64,000 nt of DNA from DATARH01 sp963746885 (GTDB taxonomy: Bacteria > Pseudomonadota > Alphaproteobacteria > ATCC43930 > CGMCC-115725). The stretch's first letter is position 1. Every line of letters starts with the position of its first letter. The notes below the pieces were generated by a model. The model was not told the DNA's origin and did not search any database. It saw only the letters and a program-made list of their open reading frames with translations. The stretch is from NCBI GenBank assembly GCA_963746885.1, contig CAVVDM010000017.1, positions 1-64,000 of the forward strand, read 5' to 3'. The translations under genes were made by a program, and so were the position numbers. Below, one piece after another: positions 39,256 to 49,200 of the stretch.

Positions 39256-40002
39256 ATGGCCTACGAAGGCATGATTGCGGAGACCATTTCGATCAGCGGC
39301 GACAAGAGCGAGCCGATCTCGGCCTATGCCGCGCGGCCGTTGGGGGCGGGCCCGTTCCCGGGCATCGTGCTCATTCATCATGCGCCGGGCTGGGACGAGT
39401 GGTACCGCGAGACCACCCGCAAGTTCGCCCATCACGGCTACGCAGCGATCAGCCATAACCTCTATCACCGCGCTGGCGAGGGCAAAGCCGACGATGTCGC
39501 CGCCAAGGTGCGCGCCGAGGGCGGCGTCCCCGATGCGCAGGTCATCGGCGACACCGAGGGCGCCGTGCAATGGCTGCGCATGCAGCCCTGGCTCAACGGC
39601 AAGGTCGGCGTCATCGGCACCTGCTCGGGCGGCCGGCAAACCTTCCTGTTTGCCTGCCACACCAAGAGCATCGATTGCGCAGTCGAGCTGTGGGGCGGCC
39701 GGGTGGTGATGAGCAAGGAGGAGCTCAACCCGAAGCAGCCAACCGCGCCGATCGAGTTCACCAAGGGCCTGTCCTGCCCGCTGCTCGGCCTGTTCGGCAA
39801 CGAGGACCGTTCACCGACCCCGGAGCAGGTCAACCAGCACGAGGCCGAGCTGAAGAAGCACGGCAAGAACTACGAGTTCCACCGCTACGATGGCGCCGGC
39901 CACGGCTTCTTCTATTACGACCGACCGATGTACCGGGTCGAGCAGGCGCTGGATGGGTGGAAGAAGGTGTTCGCCTTTCTCGAGAAACACCTGTCCGCGT
40001 AG
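39256..40002 (+). CDS. Dienelactone hydrolase family protein
   Basis: Alpha/beta hydrolase of 248 residues. The nucleophile is cysteine in GVIGTCSGGRQ, as in dienelactone hydrolases; acid in LFGNEDRSPTP and histidine in DGAGHGFFYYDRP. Blocks PFPGIVLIHHAPGWDEWYRE and HGYAAISHNLYHR fit the family. Starts at an ATG behind GGGGGGAGAGACC. Family members open enol-lactones in aromatic degradation, but many have other ester substrates. A DUF6295-like gene follows 6 bp after its stop. Confidence 0.87.
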   Translation: MAYEGMIAETISISGDKSEPISAYAARPLGAGPFPGIVLIHHAPGWDEWYRETTRKFAHHGYAAISHNLYHRAGEGKADDVAAKVRAEGGVPDAQVIGDTEGAVQWLRMQPWLNGKVGVIGTCSGGRQTFLFACHTKSIDCAVELWGGRVVMSKEELNPKQPTAPIEFTKGLSCPLLGLFGNEDRSPTPEQVNQHEAELKKHGKNYEFHRYDGAGHGFFYYDRPMYRVEQALDGWKKVFAFLEKHLSA

Positions 40003-40008
40003 TCAGGC

Positions 40009-40287
40009 ATGTGCACGTCGATCGTCGAGATCGTCGAGGCGGCCGGCGCCGGCAAGATTGGTGACGGGTGGATCGATCTGACCCACTCTGTGGTGTCCTA
40101 CGACCACCCGCACCACGCTCTGCTGGAAGAGGCCATCACCATCGATTTCGTGAACCGCGCGCTCGGACCGGGCGCGCGGGTCGCGGTCGAGCTCACCCTG
40201 GAGGCGGCCAAAGAGCTGAGCGGCGTGCTCACCCGGGCAATCGCCGCGGCCGAGATCGAGGAAAGCGGCCGGCTACGCAACACGTAG
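40009..40287 (+). CDS. DUF6295-like protein
   Basis: A 92-residue protein, MCTSIVEIVEAAGAGKIGDGWIDLTHSVVSYDHPHHALLEE, then ITIDFVNRALGPGARVAVELTLEAAKEL. The MCT start, D-G-W and YDHP-HA blocks match the uncharacterised family DUF6295. It probably forms an operon with the hydrolase just upstream. No function known. Confidence 0.7.
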   Translation: MCTSIVEIVEAAGAGKIGDGWIDLTHSVVSYDHPHHALLEEAITIDFVNRALGPGARVAVELTLEAAKELSGVLTRAIAAAEIEESGRLRNT

Positions 40288-40399
40288 GGCCGGCTTTGCG
40301 GTGGCCGATCCTGCGCTACCTTGCCTGCGCGAATTCGGACCGGCCATCTGGGTGAGTGACGGCCGCTGACCCCTACGGGTCAGTCATACCGCAACGGAT

Positions 40400-42499
40400 T
40401 TACGACGGTGGGGCGCAACGGATCGCCAACACGGTGATGTCGTCCGCCTGCTCGGCATCGCCGACAAACCGGCCGACCGCGTCGAAACACGCGTCGACGA
40501 CCGCTTTGGCATCGTCTGCCGGCGCGCTCTCCAACGCCGTGGAAACGCGGCGTTCCGAATAAAGCTGGCCCGCCGCATCCTGCGCTTCGGTCAGCCCGTC
40601 AGTGTAGAGCAAGAGCACCGCGCCCGGCTCCAGCCGGTCACGGTCGATCGGGAACGGGAAGGCGTCAAGAATGCCGAGCGGCGGCCCGCCTTCGGTCTCG
40701 AGTTGGCGCAACGCCCCGCCGCGCCGGACCAGAAACGGCGCGTTGTGGCCGGCACTGGCATAGATCACCTCGCCCGATCGGGTGTCGACGATCCCGGCAA
40801 ACGCCGTCACAAACATGCCGTCGCCGCCGCCCATTTCCAGGCCCGCGGCAGCGGTTTTTGCATTGGCTTCGATGATGACCTGATCGAGGTTGCATTGATG
40901 CCGCTGCACCGCGGCGCGGACGACCTGCAGCGTCATCTCCATGAACAGGGCTGCCGGAACGCCTTTGCCGGAAACGTCTGCGATGATGAAGAAGAGGTGG
41001 TCGGCGTCAATCAGCAGGTAATCGAAGAAATCGCCGCCGACCGCACGCGCCGGCTCGATACGGGCGTAGAGGTCGATGTCGGCGCGATCCGGGAAGGCCG
41101 GGAACCGGTGCGGCAACAGGCCGAGCTGAAGATCGTGCGCGGCAGCAAGCTCGCCCTCGGTGCGCGCCGTCAGCTCGCGTTCGCGGGCCAGCTCGGCCGC
41201 GAGCCGGCGTCGTGCCGCTTGCGAGGAACGCAGGTGACCGACCAGCATGCCGCCCGAGGTGAGCAGCGCGACGATAGCGGGATAAATCCCGTCGATCAGC
41301 CACCCGGCAAAGCGGAACAAGGCGAATTCGCCACCGATTGCGGCAGCGGCGATGCCGAGCACCGCTGCGGTGGCGAACCGCGTATTGTCGTAGCGCACCA
41401 CACCGATGACCGTTAATCCGGCGAGCAAAACGGCCGCGAGATCGAGCCAGGGCGCATAGGCGGGGCGCCGCAGCAGGGCATTGCCGAGAATGGCCTCGAT
41501 CAGCTGAGCGTGCAGATCGATGCCCTCGGTAAGCCCGAGCGGCGTGAACTTGCGGTCGACGAGCCCGAGACCCGTGACGCCTAGCAGGACGATCTGGCCG
41601 TCGAACTGACTGGGGTCGAAATCCGGGCTGAGCACTCTTGCGGCGGAGACATAGCGGGCCCGCGGCAGCCCGAAATGAAGATAGGCGCGGCCATGCCCGT
41701 CGGTCGGGATCGTCAGCGGCCCGAGGGCCACGTTCTCGATCCCGAAAAAGCCGGTTTTGATCGCGATTGACGGGATGCCCGCGGCAACTTTGATGACCTC
41801 GAGGCCAAGAGTCGGGATCAATTGACCCTGCACCAGCGTGAGCAGCGGCACAGTGCGCACGACGCCGTCCTCGTCCGGCTGGCTGGTAAGCGCGGCCTCG
41901 GCGCGTGCCGAGCGGCTTATCGCAGGCAAGGTCCGGATCATCGACGCGTAGGGCGCGAGGTAGGGACGCGGGTCGCCGCCCAGCTGACGGACCAATACGG
42001 CCCGGCGCGACGCGGCGTCGGCTCGCGGCGAGTCGTCGCTGGGTCCCTCGCCCAAAACGGTCGGCAATGTTGCAAACGCCTCGCCCAACCGGTCGTCGCT
42101 GGACGGCAAGCGCGCGAGTGCCGCCGCGACCGGGGTCGGCAGGCCGGGCAAAATCCGCGCTAGCTGCGGCGGTGAAAACCGGTCGGGCTCCGGAAACAGG
42201 ATGTCGACGCCGAGAGCTGCCGGCTTGCCGGCGGCGATACGCCGGACCAGATCGGCGACGAGGGTACGCGGCCATGGCCATTGGCCCAAGCGCTGCAGGC
42301 TCTGTTCGTCGACCGTGACGACCTGCACCAGGGTTGCCCCCGGCGCCAGTGGCCACAAGCGCTGCTCGATATCGAAGCCGCGAGCGCGGGTCTCGCGAAG
42401 CTGTGCCGGATCGACGAGGTACACCGACGCCGCAAGGGCGAGCACGACCAACGCAATGACGCGCCCCGGCGCACGCCACCAGCGCAGGAAGGCCGCCAA
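40400..42499 (-). CDS. CHASE2-domain membrane protein with SpoIIE-type Ser/Thr phosphatase
   Basis: Membrane sensor of 699 residues. An N-terminal membrane segment (about 14-31) is followed by an extracytoplasmic CHASE2 domain (about 35-340: DIEQRLWPL, VQVVTVDEQSLQRLGQWPWPR, LGVDILFPEPD). Three more membrane segments follow (about 345-425), then a short coiled coil (ELARERELTARTEGELAAAHDLQ) and a PP2C/SpoIIE phosphatase with AVGGDFFDYL, IIADVSGKGVPAALFM, VIYASAGHNAPF and LLLYTDGLTEAQD. SpoIIE phosphatases dephosphorylate STAS anti-anti-sigma factors; the gene just upstream encodes one. This suggests partner-switching control answering an envelope signal. Confidence 0.9.
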   Translation of the reverse strand: MAAFLRWWRAPGRVIALVVLALAASVYLVDPAQLRETRARGFDIEQRLWPLAPGATLVQVVTVDEQSLQRLGQWPWPRTLVADLVRRIAAGKPAALGVDILFPEPDRFSPPQLARILPGLPTPVAAALARLPSSDDRLGEAFATLPTVLGEGPSDDSPRADAASRRAVLVRQLGGDPRPYLAPYASMIRTLPAISRSARAEAALTSQPDEDGVVRTVPLLTLVQGQLIPTLGLEVIKVAAGIPSIAIKTGFFGIENVALGPLTIPTDGHGRAYLHFGLPRARYVSAARVLSPDFDPSQFDGQIVLLGVTGLGLVDRKFTPLGLTEGIDLHAQLIEAILGNALLRRPAYAPWLDLAAVLLAGLTVIGVVRYDNTRFATAAVLGIAAAAIGGEFALFRFAGWLIDGIYPAIVALLTSGGMLVGHLRSSQAARRRLAAELARERELTARTEGELAAAHDLQLGLLPHRFPAFPDRADIDLYARIEPARAVGGDFFDYLLIDADHLFFIIADVSGKGVPAALFMEMTLQVVRAAVQRHQCNLDQVIIEANAKTAAAGLEMGGGDGMFVTAFAGIVDTRSGEVIYASAGHNAPFLVRRGGALRQLETEGGPPLGILDAFPFPIDRDRLEPGAVLLLYTDGLTEAQDAAGQLYSERRVSTALESAPADDAKAVVDACFDAVGRFVGDAEQADDITVLAIRCAPPS

Positions 42500-42541
42500 T
42501 GTCTATCCTTCGGGGCTAGCTCGCAGCGTCCCGAACGCACG

Positions 42542-42928
42542 TCACGCCTGCCCACCTTCCGTTTGAGCGCGTTTCGTCAGATCGGCCGGCGCCGGGGTTT
42601 CGTTCCAGGAAGCCGTCGCCTCCTCGATCGAGCCAAATATCTGAACGACATGCTGAAAGCGGGCGATCTGAAAGATCTCCTGAACGATCGGATGCAGCGC
42701 CGCCACCGCGAGGCGGCATTCCTTCCGTTGCCGGATGGCCTTCATCAGCGCGTGCAATCCCGCGCTCGAAATGTAATCGACCTCGGCAAAGTCGACGATC
42801 ACGCCGCTCGTCCCGCTGCCGACGGCGTCCAGCAATCTCGCAGAGAATTCGGGGCTCGTCGAACCGTCGATCCGACCGCATGGGTGCAGCACGAGAACGT
42901 TGCCGACTTGCGACTGGCCGATTTCCAT
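42542..42928 (-). CDS. STAS-domain anti-sigma factor antagonist
   Basis: A 128-residue STAS protein: NVLVLHPCGRIDGSTSPEF, GVIVDFAEVDYISSAGLHALMKAIRQ. The serine pair in DYISSAGL is the conserved phosphorylation site of SpoIIAA/RsbV-like proteins. It ends 42 bp before the CHASE2-SpoIIE phosphatase gene on the same strand, so kinase-phosphatase control by that neighbour is likely. No anti-sigma kinase gene is seen nearby. Confidence 0.88.
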   Translation of the reverse strand: MEIGQSQVGNVLVLHPCGRIDGSTSPEFSARLLDAVGSGTSGVIVDFAEVDYISSAGLHALMKAIRQRKECRLAVAALHPIVQEIFQIARFQHVVQIFGSIEEATASWNETPAPADLTKRAQTEGGQA

Positions 42929-43161
42929 CGGCGGTTTCCCTCAAATGCTCGATATCGCCCGACTATGGTCGGCGCGACCCGGCATCGCAAGCGATCATCG
43001 GCCCCGATCGGCGAGCGCGGCGTTTTCGGCGGCGGCGTGTCGCGTTCGCAACCGATGGGCTCTGCGGCCCTTCATGGCGCCGACGCTGCACTCGCATCGC
43101 GACAGCGACCGCGTTAAAATCGCGGCTGCTGCCTGTTCGGCGCTACAAGGGAAACTCGGCG

Positions 43162-43599
43162 ATGACACGGTGGTTGGCCCTGTTTGTGCTGCTGCTCGCC
43201 GCGGCGGCACCCGCTGCGGCGCAAGAGCAGCCAATCGCGCAAGTCAACACCGCGACCGGCACGGTGAGCGTTGTCCGCGCCGGCCAGCACCTCGCGCTCA
43301 AGATCGGCGACCCGGTCTATCGGAAGGACGTTATCGAAACCGGCCCGAACAGCAGCGTCGGCATTACGTTCATCGACAACAGCGTGTTTTCGACCGGACC
43401 CGACAGCCGCCTGGCGCTCGATCAATTCCACTTTGATTCTAACAATTTCCAGGGCGACATGCTGGCCAAGCTGCAAAAGGGCACATTGTCCGTGGTTTCC
43501 GGCGACATCGCCCGCAGTTCGCCCGGCAAGATGAGGATACAGACTCCGACCGCGATCCTCGGTGTCCGCGGCACGACGTTTGCGGTCGAGGTTCATTAG
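43162..43599 (+). CDS. Secreted FecR-domain protein
   Basis: Starts at the ATG at 43162 behind AAGGGA. Signal peptide at residues 1-21 (TRWLALFVLLLAAAAPAAAQ), then a FecR domain: NTATGTVSVVRAGQHLALKIGDPVYRKDVIETGPNSSVGITFIDNSVFSTGP and the end SPGKMRIQTPTAILGVRGTTFAVEV. It is short (145 aa) and lacks the cytoplasmic anti-sigma part of true FecR, so it is a periplasmic or secreted domain protein. It heads the unit that leads to TpsB and TpsA, and lies divergent to the STAS/CHASE2 pair. Confidence 0.85.
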   Translation: MTRWLALFVLLLAAAAPAAAQEQPIAQVNTATGTVSVVRAGQHLALKIGDPVYRKDVIETGPNSSVGITFIDNSVFSTGPDSRLALDQFHFDSNNFQGDMLAKLQKGTLSVVSGDIARSSPGKMRIQTPTAILGVRGTTFAVEVH

Positions 43600-43601
43600 G
43601 A

Positions 43602-44354
43602 ATGCGTCGTGCGCTATTGGCGCTTGCCGACGCTATCGGGCGCCGCTCGTATACCTCGATCGCCGCCTTCACATTGCTGGCGTGCGCTGCGGCGTTCACC
43701 ACAGCTGCCGGGCAGGAATCTCGGAAGACCGCGCCGGGAGGCGCCGAAACGCACGCGGTCTCGCCGGAACCGCCCGGTGCCGTCACCCCGGGGCACCCGG
43801 TGCAGGTCGACGGCTTCCGGTCGGCTCGTTGGGGCATGACCGAGGCTGAGGTTAAAGCGGCCATAAAGAAGGATTTTGGCACCCATACCGACAAGGTGCG
43901 CGGTGAGCACAACCAGGCGCAGCGCACCTCCGCCCTCGCGGTGACCGTGAACAACTTGATCGAGGGCGCCGGCCCGGCCCAAGTCGATTACGTCTTCGGC
44001 TACAAGACGAAGCGGCTGATCCAGGTCAATATCGAATGGGGGACGCCGGTGGACGCGCGAGTCGATGCGGAGAGCGTCGTCGCCGCGGCAAACGAGCTGC
44101 GCGACTACCTGATCGGCGCCGGGTATGATCCGAAGACCGTCGCGACAAACCTGCGGCTCCCAGATGGCGGCATCATCGTGTTCCGCGGGCAGGATGGGCA
44201 GCGGCACACGACCCTGTTGCGCCTGGTCGAGCTTCCCGCAAAGCCAGATCGCAAGGGCGCCGCGGCCAAGGAACCGCAGGTCGCGCTGTTCCTCTCCTAC
44301 GCGCTCGACGCCGAAAGCCCCGACATTTTCCGTCTGAAGAAGGGTGAATTCTGA
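43602..44354 (+). CDS. Exported protein of unknown function in the TPS operon (250 aa)
   Basis: Begins 2 bp after the FecR-domain gene, so the two are coupled. N-terminal hydrophobic segment (about 18-40) looks like a signal peptide or anchor, followed by a Pro-rich linker and a domain starting FRSARWGMTEAEVKAAIKKDFG, with VDYVFGYKTKRLIQVNIEWG. The RWGMTEAEV motif occurs in many uncharacterised exported proteins. Possibly helps export or assembly of the large exoprotein downstream; this is guesswork from position. Confidence 0.65.
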   Translation: MRRALLALADAIGRRSYTSIAAFTLLACAAAFTTAAGQESRKTAPGGAETHAVSPEPPGAVTPGHPVQVDGFRSARWGMTEAEVKAAIKKDFGTHTDKVRGEHNQAQRTSALAVTVNNLIEGAGPAQVDYVFGYKTKRLIQVNIEWGTPVDARVDAESVVAAANELRDYLIGAGYDPKTVATNLRLPDGGIIVFRGQDGQRHTTLLRLVELPAKPDRKGAAAKEPQVALFLSYALDAESPDIFRLKKGEF

Positions 44355-44541
44355 GCGTACGGCTGTGCCTGTTGCCCCGGTTTGGCTGCGCAACATTTAC
44401 AATCCAACGCTTCCCGATTAGGTTGTGCGAGCCGGCCTGCCGTGTCCACGTTCAGGGGAGTTCTCCGAGCTCGGGTCGGCGAAATAACGGGCCTCGCAAC
44501 GCCGCTATCGGGGGATCGCGATTCGCCTCGCGGGTATCAGA

Positions 44542-46218
44542 TTGGCGCTGGCGATCGTCGGTGCGGCGCTTGCCGCAGCGCCGATTCCTCGCGCCGGTGC
44601 GCAGCAGGTCATCGCCCCAAGCCGCGTAACGCCGCGAACATTGCGGCCTACCCCGCCGCCGGCCCCGCCTATCGCGCTACCCGGGCCGCCGGGCCTCGCC
44701 GCGCCGGCGAACGCGGAAAAGCTCTCCGTGCGGGTCGGCGGGGTCGAAGTCGCCGGCACCTTCCCCGGGTTCCGAAGCGAGACGGCGGCGCTGCTTGCTT
44801 CGCTGACCGGCAAACGCGTGACGGTCGCGCGGATTTACGAAGCGGCGGACGCGCTCGAGCACGCCTATTCGGCGGCCGGCTACTTCCTCGCGCGCGTGGT
44901 CGTCCCGCCGCAGAAGCTGGTCGATGGCGGGACGCTGCATCTCACCGTCATCGATGGCTTCATTGAACGGGTCGACGTCAAGGACGTGCCGGCGCGCCAG
45001 CGCCGGGAGGTGGCGGCGCGAATGGCCGCCGTGGTCGGCGAGCATCACCTGATGCTGGCCGAGATCGAGCGGCGGCTGCTGCTGGTCTCAGACATACCCG
45101 GGCTGCGGCTGCGCAGCACCCTCGCGGGCGGCAACACCCCGGGGGGAACCCTGCTCGTGCTGCAGGCAACGCAGAGCTACGCCACCGGCACGATCGGCTT
45201 CGACGACCGTCTGCCCGCATCGCTCGGCCCCTGGGCGATCAACGCATCCGCCGCCCTCAACAGCGTTCTCGGCTTCGGCGAGCAGGCCTATGCCTCGGCC
45301 CAATCGAGCCCCGATGTCGGTCCGGCACGGCTGCGCCTGATCGGCGGTGGCGTCACCCTCCCGATCGGGCCGGACGGCTTCAGCGTCAATCCCGAATACA
45401 CCAAGTCGATGGCGCGGCCGACCCCGGCCGCAGGCACCCCGGCCACCACAGGCGATTTCGAGCGCTTTGCGCTGCGTGCGAGCTATCCTGTGATCCGTAC
45501 CCGCACGGGGAACCTCGCGCTGCAGGCCAGTCTCGAATGGATCAACGAAAACTTGGCCCCGATCGGCTTTACGACCGATTTCTACCGAGACGATTACCAG
45601 GCGGCGCGGCTGCGCGCCGTCTACGGGTTCCTGCTTGCGCCCGGCGTGCCAATGCAGCTCACCGGCGCGCTATCGCGCGGTCTCGGCGGGCGCACGGCGA
45701 CGAGCACGCTGCCGCTGTCGCGGCAAGGCGCCAGCCCGGATTTTACCGCGGCCATGTTGGAGGTCAGCGTGCAGCATGCGCTGCCGGCCTCGCTGCTGCT
45801 CGCCGTCACCGGCCGGGCGCAAACCAGCTTCGATAGCCCGCTGATGCTGGCCGAGCAGGTCTCCCTGGATGGCGTCGACGCGCTGTCGTCCTTTGCTGAC
45901 GGCACGTTGAGCGTCGATCAGGGGGTAACCCTGCGGATCGAATTGAGCCGCCCGTTGACGCTGACGATCGCCGGCCAGGGCATCGGATTTTCGCCATACC
46001 TGTTCGGTGCCGGCGGCTGGGGCGAATTGGTCATGCCGACCGTGGTCGAGCACCGTGACATCGGCGCCGGTTCGGCCGGCGTTGGGCTGCGCACCGACGC
46101 CGGCATCGCCGGGCTCATCGGCAGTTCGCTCGCCCTTGAATTCGCCCGCAAGTTCTCCGATCTGCCGACCGTTCCGGACGGTTACCGTGCCAACATCTCG
46201 CTCGTTCTGAGATTCTGA
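44542..46218 (+). CDS. Two-partner secretion outer-membrane transporter TpsB (ShlB/FhaC family)
   Basis: Outer-membrane beta-barrel that secretes the adjacent TpsA exoprotein. Only a TTG (44542) gives a sensible start; an in-frame stop lies at 44485, and no ATG or GTG lies between. Signal peptide about 1-20 (ALAIVGAALAAAPIPRAGAQ), Pro-rich linker, POTRA region (about 50-190: SVRVGGVEVAGTFPGF, VVPPQKLVDGGTLHLTVIDGFIERV), and a barrel ending in aromatic Phe (SLVLRF), as outer-membrane proteins do. 558 residues, normal. The stop overlaps the TpsA ATG (TGATG). Confidence 0.88.
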   Translation: MALAIVGAALAAAPIPRAGAQQVIAPSRVTPRTLRPTPPPAPPIALPGPPGLAAPANAEKLSVRVGGVEVAGTFPGFRSETAALLASLTGKRVTVARIYEAADALEHAYSAAGYFLARVVVPPQKLVDGGTLHLTVIDGFIERVDVKDVPARQRREVAARMAAVVGEHHLMLAEIERRLLLVSDIPGLRLRSTLAGGNTPGGTLLVLQATQSYATGTIGFDDRLPASLGPWAINASAALNSVLGFGEQAYASAQSSPDVGPARLRLIGGGVTLPIGPDGFSVNPEYTKSMARPTPAAGTPATTGDFERFALRASYPVIRTRTGNLALQASLEWINENLAPIGFTTDFYRDDYQAARLRAVYGFLLAPGVPMQLTGALSRGLGGRTATSTLPLSRQGASPDFTAAMLEVSVQHALPASLLLAVTGRAQTSFDSPLMLAEQVSLDGVDALSSFADGTLSVDQGVTLRIELSRPLTLTIAGQGIGFSPYLFGAGGWGELVMPTVVEHRDIGAGSAGVGLRTDAGIAGLIGSSLALEFARKFSDLPTVPDGYRANISLVLRF

Positions 46219-49200
46219 TGGCAGCGGCAGGATCCTTCTGCAAGACCCGCCGAGCGAGGCCGCGCGTGCCCCCCAGCGCGAGCCGCGCTGCCGTGACGAT
46301 CCTCGTTGCGATCGCGATCTGGGTCGGCCACGGCGTGGCGCGGGCGCAAAGCGTATTACCGAATGGCGGCCAGGTCGTGGCAGGCAGCGCGACAATCGGG
46401 GCTCCCGTTGGCGGCGCGCTCGCGGTCACCCAGACCTCGAACCGCGCCGTCGTCAACTGGAACGGGTTCTCGATCGGCCAGCCCAATAGCGTCACGTTCG
46501 CGCAGCCGAGCAGCTCTGCAGCGATCCTCAACCGGGTCACCGGCGCCACCCCGTCAACCATCGCCGGCCAGCTCAGCGCCAACGGCCAGGTGTTTCTCGT
46601 CAACCCCAACGGCATCGCGCTCACCAAGACGGGCGCGGTCGCCGTGGGCGGCGGGTTTGTCGCCTCGACGCTCGCCATCGCCAACAGCGACTTCATGGCC
46701 GGCAACCTCGCGTTTTCCGGCAACGGTGCGTCGGCAGCGGTAACCAACGCCGGGACGATCACCGCCGGCCCGGGAGGCTTCGCGGCGCTGATCGGCGGCA
46801 CCGCCGGCAATTCCGGCATCATCCAGGTACCGCTGGGCAAGGTGGCGCTGGGCTCGGGAGAGCGCGCGACGCTCGATCTCAACGGCGACGGCTTCATGCA
46901 GATCGCCGCGCCGACCAGCGCCACGACGGCGCAGGGCCAGGCGCTCGTCAGCAATTCGGGGCAGATCGCAGCGCCGGGCGGCACGGTCATGCTGCAGGCG
47001 GCCACCGTTGCGACGGCGATCCGCGATGCCGTCAACATGTCGGGCGTCGTCGCGGCAAACTCGGTGTCGGGCCACAATGGCGCGATCGTGCTCGGTGCCG
47101 GGCCGGGGGGCACTACCGAGGTCACCGGCAAGCTCGACGTCTCGGCACCAGTCTCCGGCTCGGTCAATGGCGGCGCCGTCACGGTCAGCGGCGCGCAGGT
47201 CAGCGTCGGCGGCAATGCCGTCATCGATGCGCGCGGCGCCCGCGGCGGCGCCGTCCTGGTCGGCGTGACGGCACCGGGCGGGATCGGCAAGGCGGCACAG
47301 ACAACCATCGCCCCGGGCGCGCAGATCCTGGCGAGCGGCAATCCCGCGATGGCCGGCTCGGGCGGGCACATCGAGACCTCGGGCGATCAGGTCAGCTTTG
47401 GCGGCGCCGTGATCGACGCCGGCAACGGCGGCTCGTGGCTGCTCGACCCGACCGACCTGACGATCGACGCCGCCGCCGCCGCATCGATCAACACCAGCCT
47501 CGGCAACGGCACCAACGTCACGCAGCAGACCAGCGCGAGCGGATCGGGTGGCGCCGGCGACATCAACCTCGACGCGGCGCTCGCCTGGAGCACCTCGGCG
47601 ACGCTGACCCTGTCGGCCTACAACAACATCAATATCGCCTCGACGATCACGATCAGCGGCGCCGGCAAGCTGGTGCTGACCACCGACAATGCAAGCGCCA
47701 ACCCGAACGCGGCGCTCAATTTCGAGATGGGCCAGGGCAACGCCCTGTTCACCGGCGGGGCCGGGTCGGGCGCCGGCCTGACGATCAACGGCGCCGACTA
47801 CACGCTGCTCTACGACATGACCGGCGTCGAGAGCATGAACAACGCGTCCGTTCATTTCGCGCTGGCGGTGCCGATCGCCAACGCCGGCAGCTTTGGCAGC
47901 GTCCCCGTGCCCTCGTTCGCCGGTACTTTCAACGGCCTCGGCAACACGATCGCGAACCTGACGATCAACGACAGCACCGACGCCAATGTCGGCTTGTTCG
48001 GGCAAAACAGCGGCAGCATCGCGAATTTCGGCCTGGTCGGCGGGTTGGTCGCCGGCGGCGGCAACGCCGAAGTCGGCGCGCTCGCCGGGCTCAACACCGG
48101 CACCCTGACCAATGTCTACACAACGACGGCGATCAGCGGCGGCAACAGCGCCGACGTCGGCGGGCTGGTCGGCCGCCTCGACGGAGGCACGATCAGCAGC
48201 GCCTATGCAACCGGGATGGTCAGCGGTGCATCGGGCGCATCCGTCGGCGGCCTGGTCGGGCACGACGACGGCGGCGCGATCACCAATGCCTACGCGACCG
48301 GCGCGGTCAGCGGCGGATCGGGTTCGCTGGTTGGCGGGTTGGTCGGGCAAGGTGACGGCGGCTCGATTACTGACGTCTATGCAACGGGAGCGGTCAGCGG
48401 CGGATCGGGTGCCAAACTTGGCGGCCTCGTCGGCAACAACAGCGCCACGATCAGCAACGGCTATTGGGACACGACGACGACCGGGACGAATGCAGGCGTC
48501 GGCGGCGGCAATGGCACGACGACGGGACTGAGCACGGCGCAATTGTCGGCCGGGTTGCCAACCGGCTTCTTGCCCTCGGTGTGGGGCAACGCCAATAACC
48601 AGACGACACCTTACCTGCTGGCAAACCCCGGGCCGGTCTATGTCGGCAGCGATGCGTTCCTGTCGACGCTGATCACGACACCCGCTCAGCTGCAAGCGAT
48701 CAACGACAATCTCTCGGGCGACTACGCACTCGCCAACGATCTCGACATGACCGGCGTCCTGTTCGACCCGATCGGCGCCGCAAGCGGCTTTTCGGGCACG
48801 TTCGACGGGCTCGGCAACGCGATCGCCAACCTGACAATCAACGACGGCAGCGACACCAATGTCGGTTTGTTCGGACAGCTGAGCGCCGGCGGCATGATCA
48901 AAAACGTCGGGCTGATCGGCGGCTCCGTGATCGACCCGGCCAGCGTCCCCAATGTTGGCGAGCTGGTCGGGCTCAACACCGGAACCATCACCAATGCTTT
49001 CGCGACCGGCACGGTGATCGCGGCAAATGCCGGCCCCAGCAGCGGAGTTGGCGGGCTGGTCGGGCTGAACAACCCCGGCGGCACGATCACCAACTCGTAC
49101 GCAACAGGCGTGGTCGTTGGCGGCGACGGCGTCAATATCGGCGGGCTGGTCGGCATCAACCAGAGCACGATCAGCAATGCCTATGCGACCGGGGCGGTCA

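Noticed and set aside
46554..48695. A 713-codon open frame on the minus strand opposite the TpsA gene
   Set aside because: Composition is that of an antisense shadow of a GC-rich gene, and no ribosome site or domain is seen.
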